64,000 nucleotides of DNA, taken from positions 372,001 through 436,000 of the forward strand of contig JAJSPD010000024.1 in NCBI GenBank assembly GCA_021307315.1. The letters are read 5' to 3'. The translations under genes were made by a program, and so were the position numbers. Source of the stretch: Bisporella sp. PMI_857 (Eukaryota; Ascomycota; Leotiomycetes; Helotiales; Helotiaceae). How positions within the stretch are numbered: the stretch's first letter is position 1; every line of letters begins with the position of its first letter. Positions 60,001 through 64,000 of this stretch are shown here, in pieces. A model generated the notes under the pieces. That model searched no databases. It was not told the DNA's origin and saw nothing but the letters and a program-made list of their open reading frames with translations.

Positions 60001-61084
60001 TAAAATGCGACTACGACCTTTTTTGCGCGATATTCTGCCATGGCGTTCCTAGCCCTTCCGTCCTGGAATCAAGCACACAGAAAGCTCTAATGCCCATCCC
60101 AGACGCGGACCGTCGCTTCACCTAAAATACACACCATGTAGGAAGACGAGGTGCAAGATCTGGAGGAAAATGGTACGATTCTCAAGAGAGCCCTGTACGG
60201 GCCGATAACGATGTACATCTGTCTATAATAAGGGGCAAGAGAGCCCCTGCGCACCACGTATGCACGTCTCAAATTCCCCGTTCTCAATGATCCCAAAGAC
60301 GCTGCTTACCTCTCCGCAGAAAGCACGCACGGCGCCGCCAGAGAGATGCCCCCATGGGGACGCATCGCGTTCTGCGATTAGCCGCACGCCCGTTTCAGGA
60401 CATGATCAGATGGCTCGCCACGACAAGAAAACGATGTATAAATGATGCCGTCTGGAGGATTTCATGTTTGCGGGCGGGAACGCGGGAAGGGGCCGACGAT
60501 TCGATTCTCTGCTTTTTCACGGATCTCGTCGCCTTCTGCGTTCCTTACCGGTGTTGATGCCATGATGCGCGGCCGGCCATGATAAAGAGGTTTTTATCCC
60601 GCATCGGTGGGCGTGGTGTGGGTTCATGTCTAGAGCGGGATAGGGGAGGGAGAGGAGCGTGGCGGTTGGCTGCGAAGTAAAGAGAAGCTTACCGCCCGGA
60701 CTTTGGGGTCTGTAAGGAGTCGTGAGCCTATTCGAGCATTGCTTTGGCGTCTGAACGAGTGGAGGGTTGGGGTGAGTTGGGTGGGGATGGAGGGGGAGGC
60801 AGAGGTTACGGCATCAGTGAGGAATAAGTAGATGCATTGAGTGCAAAACATCAGGCTGGTGGCCAGAGGTGCGACAAGGCCGCTGAAACGAAGCCGGCTG
60901 GCTGCTGGGCTGCCTGATGCTCGGGTTGAAGCATAGTCGCAGAAGCGGCGCGGCAGGCCTCAAAAGCAGAAATGAGGATGCTAGTCACACAAGCCCCGTC
61001 TCCGCTAGTCTCCTGGTAGGATATCTCGAGAAAGTGCCTTTGTGAGATCCTTCACATCTATTTCGCTCTGACATTTTGCTTGCT

Positions 61085-61480
61085 GATATAGAGCCAGCTA
61101 AATGGCCAGTCCAGATATAAATCTCTATATATAATGTAAAATAGCCTGTACACCTTCTGATTAGTTTACGGAAAATCAACTACAAGTAACTATGTGATTT
61201 ATTTTAAGAAAACTATTACGTATGTGTTTTTTAAATTACTGTTATTAACAGCTACTAATGCAATTGCTTGAAATGCTGAAAAAAAAAATTCGAAAGCCGC
61301 AATTCCGGGCTTTCAATCAAGCTAGTGGTTAGCCTAACCGGTATTTTATTAGCTAAATTATCGTTGACTTTGCTACGGACGGTAGAAATATGTTGCGTAT
61401 TACGTAACAAGTATTAGCGTGTTTCGAAGCTTATAAGTTTACTTTTATTTTATTTTATATTTAACTTTAATAACGAGACT
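61085..61480. repeat. AT-rich island with hairpins, possible decayed repeat
   Basis: Composition shifts sharply to AT-rich here. Inverted repeats are visible: GAAAGCC..GGCTTTC (about 61291-61313), GGTTAG-C-CTAACC (about 61328-61340) and an imperfect GTTgCGTAttACGtAAC (about 61393-61409). This looks like a RIP-affected or decayed mobile element, but no coding remnant or target duplication is clear. Confidence 0.4.
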
Positions 61481-61510
61481 GGTGGAGCGAGTCTCTTGCA
61501 CGAGCCTTGA

Positions 61511-61852
61511 AGTATTTGTCAATGGAAAATATATGAATCCTTCTCTCTTACTGAGCTGGCAAGGACAAGGGCCTTTATGCAGACTCCCGATGATGAAGAT
61601 CGATTTTTCTCATTTGCCGCAGGATCTCTTGATGTTTACAACACGAATGATGACGGGGAACGATACAGGAGATTTGAGGTAATTCAATTTTCGTCGGATT
61701 CGCTGGTCACAGCGGGTGGCCTGCTTGGTAGACACGACATTCCAGAAGAATGGATGGATAACGGCCTAGTGACGATATTTATCCCAGCTGCTATTGCTGG
61801 GAGACATGTGCGTTATACAGCAAAAGGCCTGGATATCTTTAAGAGAGGTTGA
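61511..61852 (+). other. Open frame of unknown function (first ATG at 61577)
   Basis: A plus-strand frame is open from 61511, and from its ATG at 61577 it gives 91 aa. Composition looks protein-like and acidic with a hydrophobic C-terminal third (DEDRFFSFAAGSLDVYNTND.., SDSLVTAGGLLGRHDIPEEW, VTIFIPAAIAGRHVRYT). I recognise no domain. An upstream exon is possible, but I see no clear acceptor. It may be a gene fragment. Confidence 0.35.
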
Positions 61853-61960
61853 GGAGATGATTGCAACTGGATCCATAGACCGCAATTTAGGTAGCCTTAC
61901 ACGAGAGCTACATTCTTGTAATACAGCGTTGGTTAAACTGTAAGCCGCTAGCATTTTGAG

Positions 61961-62427
61961 TCAACTCTCATTGATAGAATTTGCGAGTTCATGGACTCCT
62001 GCTAATAATCCCTCGGCAACTTTAACGTAAACTTGGTCCACTTGCAATTCAACTCCAGAAGGGACATGTTTCTCAACTTCACTCCCAAAAGTAAAGAGGA
62101 CATCCAGAAAGAACGAGAGTCTAAGGAATCACTCACTAAAATGGTGGAATTCTGAGCTTTGTGAAGCAAAGTTGATCTTCAACGACAGCTCGGCAAAGCT
62201 TCCAAATAAGATCTCGATGTCATCCCGAAGCGGACCAAGAGTGCCTTGTCAGTAGTCAGTATTGACCCAATCCATCATAAGAACTACGACTAACCATTTA
62301 AGTAGATCTTCAATCTTATTATCCAGCGAGACAGCTGCCTAAACATTAAGACTAGCGAATCGATAATGAAGCTTACACCAAGCTCTTCGCAGATCGCAAA
62401 AGCTTCCCAGAAAGATGCAGCATCCAT
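61961..62427 (-). pseudogene. Fragments of an unrecognised multi-exon gene, phases inconsistent
   Basis: Four exon-like pieces with GT and AG borders lie in order on the minus strand: 62377-62427 (starts ATG, MDAASFWEAFAICEELG), 62295-62338 (AAVSLDNKIEDLLKW), 62137-62244 (TLGPLRDDIEILFGSFAELS..) and 61961-62120 (DVLFTFGSEVEKHVPSGVEL.. ending at TGA). Pieces one, two and four agree in phase. The third is open only in a phase that does not match its neighbours. Either it is a decayed gene, or my borders for piece three are wrong. No family recognised. Confidence 0.35.
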
Positions 62428-62633
62428 GAAGATTATCGCCGAATCAACTTTTACGTGATAGCTCTTCTGTGAAAACGATTACCGCTATGACGATGATTTC
62501 CTTACCTGGAACGTTTATATACCTAAAAACGCCTTGTGGTACTTATCAAAGGGTTTCTAATGTGAAAGTAGTCTTTCTTTAGCATGACTATGTTCAACTG
62601 GAATGATAACCCAGGAGAACGAGTTGCATCAAG

Positions 62634-62762
62634 TTCTTTATGGGTGTACTTTTCTTGGCTGCGCCAGTGATGCTTCTAGTAATTCTGGTCTGGTGGCTGG
62701 TCGCTAAAGAAAGACGGAGAAAAGATAAAGTGACCTTGATAAGGAGTAAACTTGTGGTATGA
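62634..62762 (+). other. Short frame encoding one TM helix and a basic tail
   Basis: From 62634 (after an AG) a plus-strand frame reads FFMGVLFLAAPVMLLVILVW, then WLVAKERRRKDKVTL.. to TGA at 62760-62762. A hydrophobic helix followed by a positively charged stop-transfer tail is what a membrane protein's C-terminal exon would look like. No upstream exon could be joined with confidence, so it may be a relic. Confidence 0.25.
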
Positions 62763-62886
62763 ATTCCCGGGAGGATGGATTAAGATCAAGAAAATACACT
62801 CAGAGTTACGAAAGTCTTCCCCAATTGTGGCTCTGATAATCAATTCTTGTCCGAGCCTATGAGATTTGGTTTTTTTTGCTGTTATG

Positions 62887-63408
62887 CTACGTTCTTATAC
62901 CATCAAAGAAGCTTAGAACCGACAACCTGAGCAACAGAATCCTCAATTTCGGACTTAATCCGTTTCGGTGAGATTCTGCGTATGAGATGGCGATCTGTTG
63001 CACTCGCCTATCCTACATGATCCCAGAGGTTCCAGCCAACAGAAACAGCATCGTCCTTTGGATGATGTGGCCAAGACGCTCCTCCTCCTGCTGCTGCTGC
63101 CGTTCATCATTAACGGGCCAATTATCGAGTTCAGATCCAATCACTGTTGCCTTTGTTCCGGTAGAGAGTTTAGGAGTGGGTCAAAGGCTGGTATAAAGCT
63201 GGAAGAATCCCCCTTTGAGAGCAGCACTGGATCTAATTCGAGGCAGAGGCGACCCACTAGCAACTAATTTGGACGTTTCAGGAGCCAAGTCAGCATCATA
63301 CTTGGCAAAGGTTTTGTCCTCCGGCGCTGGTTGGTCCTCATTTTCACTTCCTTTCAGGGCACACGCGCTGCGTACTGAAACCAGCTGGGTTTGGGGTGCA
63401 CGTGATAT
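62887..63408 (-). pseudogene. Decayed open frame with two internal stops
   Basis: One minus-strand frame runs 173 codons from 63408 with only two interruptions, TGA at 63181-63183 and TAG at 63013-63015, before the final TAG at 62887-62889. Segments read VSVRSACALKGSENEDQPAP.., VIGSELDNWPVNDERQQQQE.., HIIQRTMLFLLAGTSGIM. Both stops could arise by C-to-T change (CGA to TGA, CAG to TAG), as in RIP or natural decay. I recognise no family. Confidence 0.4.
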
Positions 63409-63679
63409 TTATTCAATCAGCTAAGCAAATAAAAAGTATATGATTTGGAAGTCGATAGATAACATGTAACGGCATAGTTAAATAATCGTTGCCAAAGTTT
63501 CGATTTTCTGCCCGTTACCCCCCATATGCAGCAGTCTGTTGAGTGAATCAGTTTGGTTAAGGTTGAGAATTCCCATGGTCAAGTGGTGGTGGCTTAGCCG
63601 TCTCGCGATGGATGTGACGTCTCCGCCTCGAAGAGTCCGGCTTTACATGAAAAAATTCTCGATGCTCCCACATTTAACT

Positions 63680-64000
63680 TCATCGCCTTTGGGAGATAGC
63701 CTGTAATGCCCCCAACATGATAGTGCCGTAAGCAATACCAGTTCCGGCAATAGCAAATCCATCTTGAATACCCCCATTATTCCTGATACACCAGATCACT
63801 GCAAATGCCATGCAGCAAGTTGCAAATATTGCCTCGATGATGAAAACTTTCTCCCAGCAGATGCTCTCTTGGAGATATAGACCGTATCCTTCACGGGAGC
63901 CAAGATCCTTTGTGAGGACAAGTTGATCTCGTAATTTCTTTGGGATTCGAGGCCGGTGGCGTGGCGCTTTGGGGGCATGATTTGGATATTTAATGAAGTG
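63680..64000 (-). CDS. C-terminus of a predicted membrane protein (runs off the right edge)
   Basis: A minus-strand frame is open from the window edge (64000) to TGA at 63680-63682, giving the last 106 residues. A basic/Pro-rich stretch (HAPKAPRHRPRIPKKLRDQ) is followed by GYGLYLQESICWEKVFIIEA and two hydrophobic helices (AIFATCCMAFAVIWCIRN; DGFAIAGTGIAYGTIMLGAL). The C-W-x-K then TM then G-x-Q-x-G-F-x-I then TM pattern reminds me of C-terminal membrane anchors on large fungal proteins of unknown function. That is an impression, not an assignment. The alternative ATG frame at 63978 lies in another phase and is probably a shadow. Confidence 0.5.
   Translation of the reverse strand, partial: HFIKYPNHAPKAPRHRPRIPKKLRDQLVLTKDLGSREGYGLYLQESICWEKVFIIEAIFATCCMAFAVIWCIRNNGGIQDGFAIAGTGIAYGTIMLGALQAISQRR

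Larger units (their letters stand above)
48966..61510. other. About 12.5-kb gene desert
   Basis: I find no frame with recognisable motifs or conserved splice structure here. The longest frames (51188-51643 minus, 58134-58601 plus, 56651-57043 plus) are simple overlaps without domain signals. Base composition is close to that of the genic parts until about 61.08 kb, so this does not look like RIP-mutated repeats. It contains promoter-like features: poly-T and poly-A runs, CT-rich tracts, GGA repeats at 49680-49711, and TACTTAC/GTACTTAC clusters at about 53600-53625. It may be long regulatory DNA or host unrecognised small or noncoding genes. Confidence 0.5.

Noticed and set aside
63796..63978. 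60-aa ATG frame MPPKRHATGLES.. on the minus strand
   Set aside because: It overlaps, in another phase, the longer edge-spanning frame with coherent TM helices, which explains the sequence better.

Overview
The window is nuclear DNA of a filamentous ascomycete, most likely a Leotiomycete-type Pezizomycotina; this is inferred from gene content and not tested by search. Genes carry many short introns (about 46-190 nt) with GT..AG ends and CTAAC-like branch sites. The gene set includes Zn2Cys6 regulators, an ascomycete laccase, a Pho80-type cyclin, an Akr1-type ankyrin/DHHC acyltransferase and fungal Pol4. I rebuilt exon structures by hand, by reading across splice sites so that conserved protein motifs stay in frame.

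Region 1 (1-16.9 kb) is a dense housekeeping block. It holds a microsomal GST3-like enzyme, DNA polymerase X (Pol4), TFIIE-alpha, tRNA pseudouridine synthase Pus1, a cytochrome b5-FMN lactate dehydrogenase-like enzyme, an intron-bearing tRNA-Phe, Akr1, SRP receptor beta and an SDR oxidoreductase whose reading frame is broken by one nucleotide. TFIIE-alpha/PUS1 and AKR1/SRP receptor beta are divergent pairs with short shared promoters.

Region 2 (17-30 kb) has wider spacing: a secreted Kre9/Knh1-domain protein, cystathionine beta-synthase, a Pho80-like cyclin with an upstream ORF, and a nine-exon Zn2Cys6 regulator.

Region 3 (33-49 kb) holds a laccase, a small multi-span membrane protein, a class I glutamine amidotransferase divergent from a second Zn2Cys6 regulator, a third Zn2Cys6 regulator, and a glycogen-targeting PP1 regulatory subunit.

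Region 4 (49-64 kb) begins with about 12 kb in which I see no supportable gene, although it is not AT-rich. An AT-rich, hairpin-bearing island follows at 61.1-61.5 kb. After it come unrecognised and apparently decayed coding fragments, and the C-terminus of a membrane protein that runs off the right edge.

I did not find a convincing new multi-gene system. The most useful leads are the single-base break in the SDR gene, the 171-residue ATG-less frame at 41.2-41.8 kb, the decayed tail at 61.5-64 kb, the four CCAAT-bearing tandem repeats before the lactate dehydrogenase-like gene, and two stop-free introns of length 3n.
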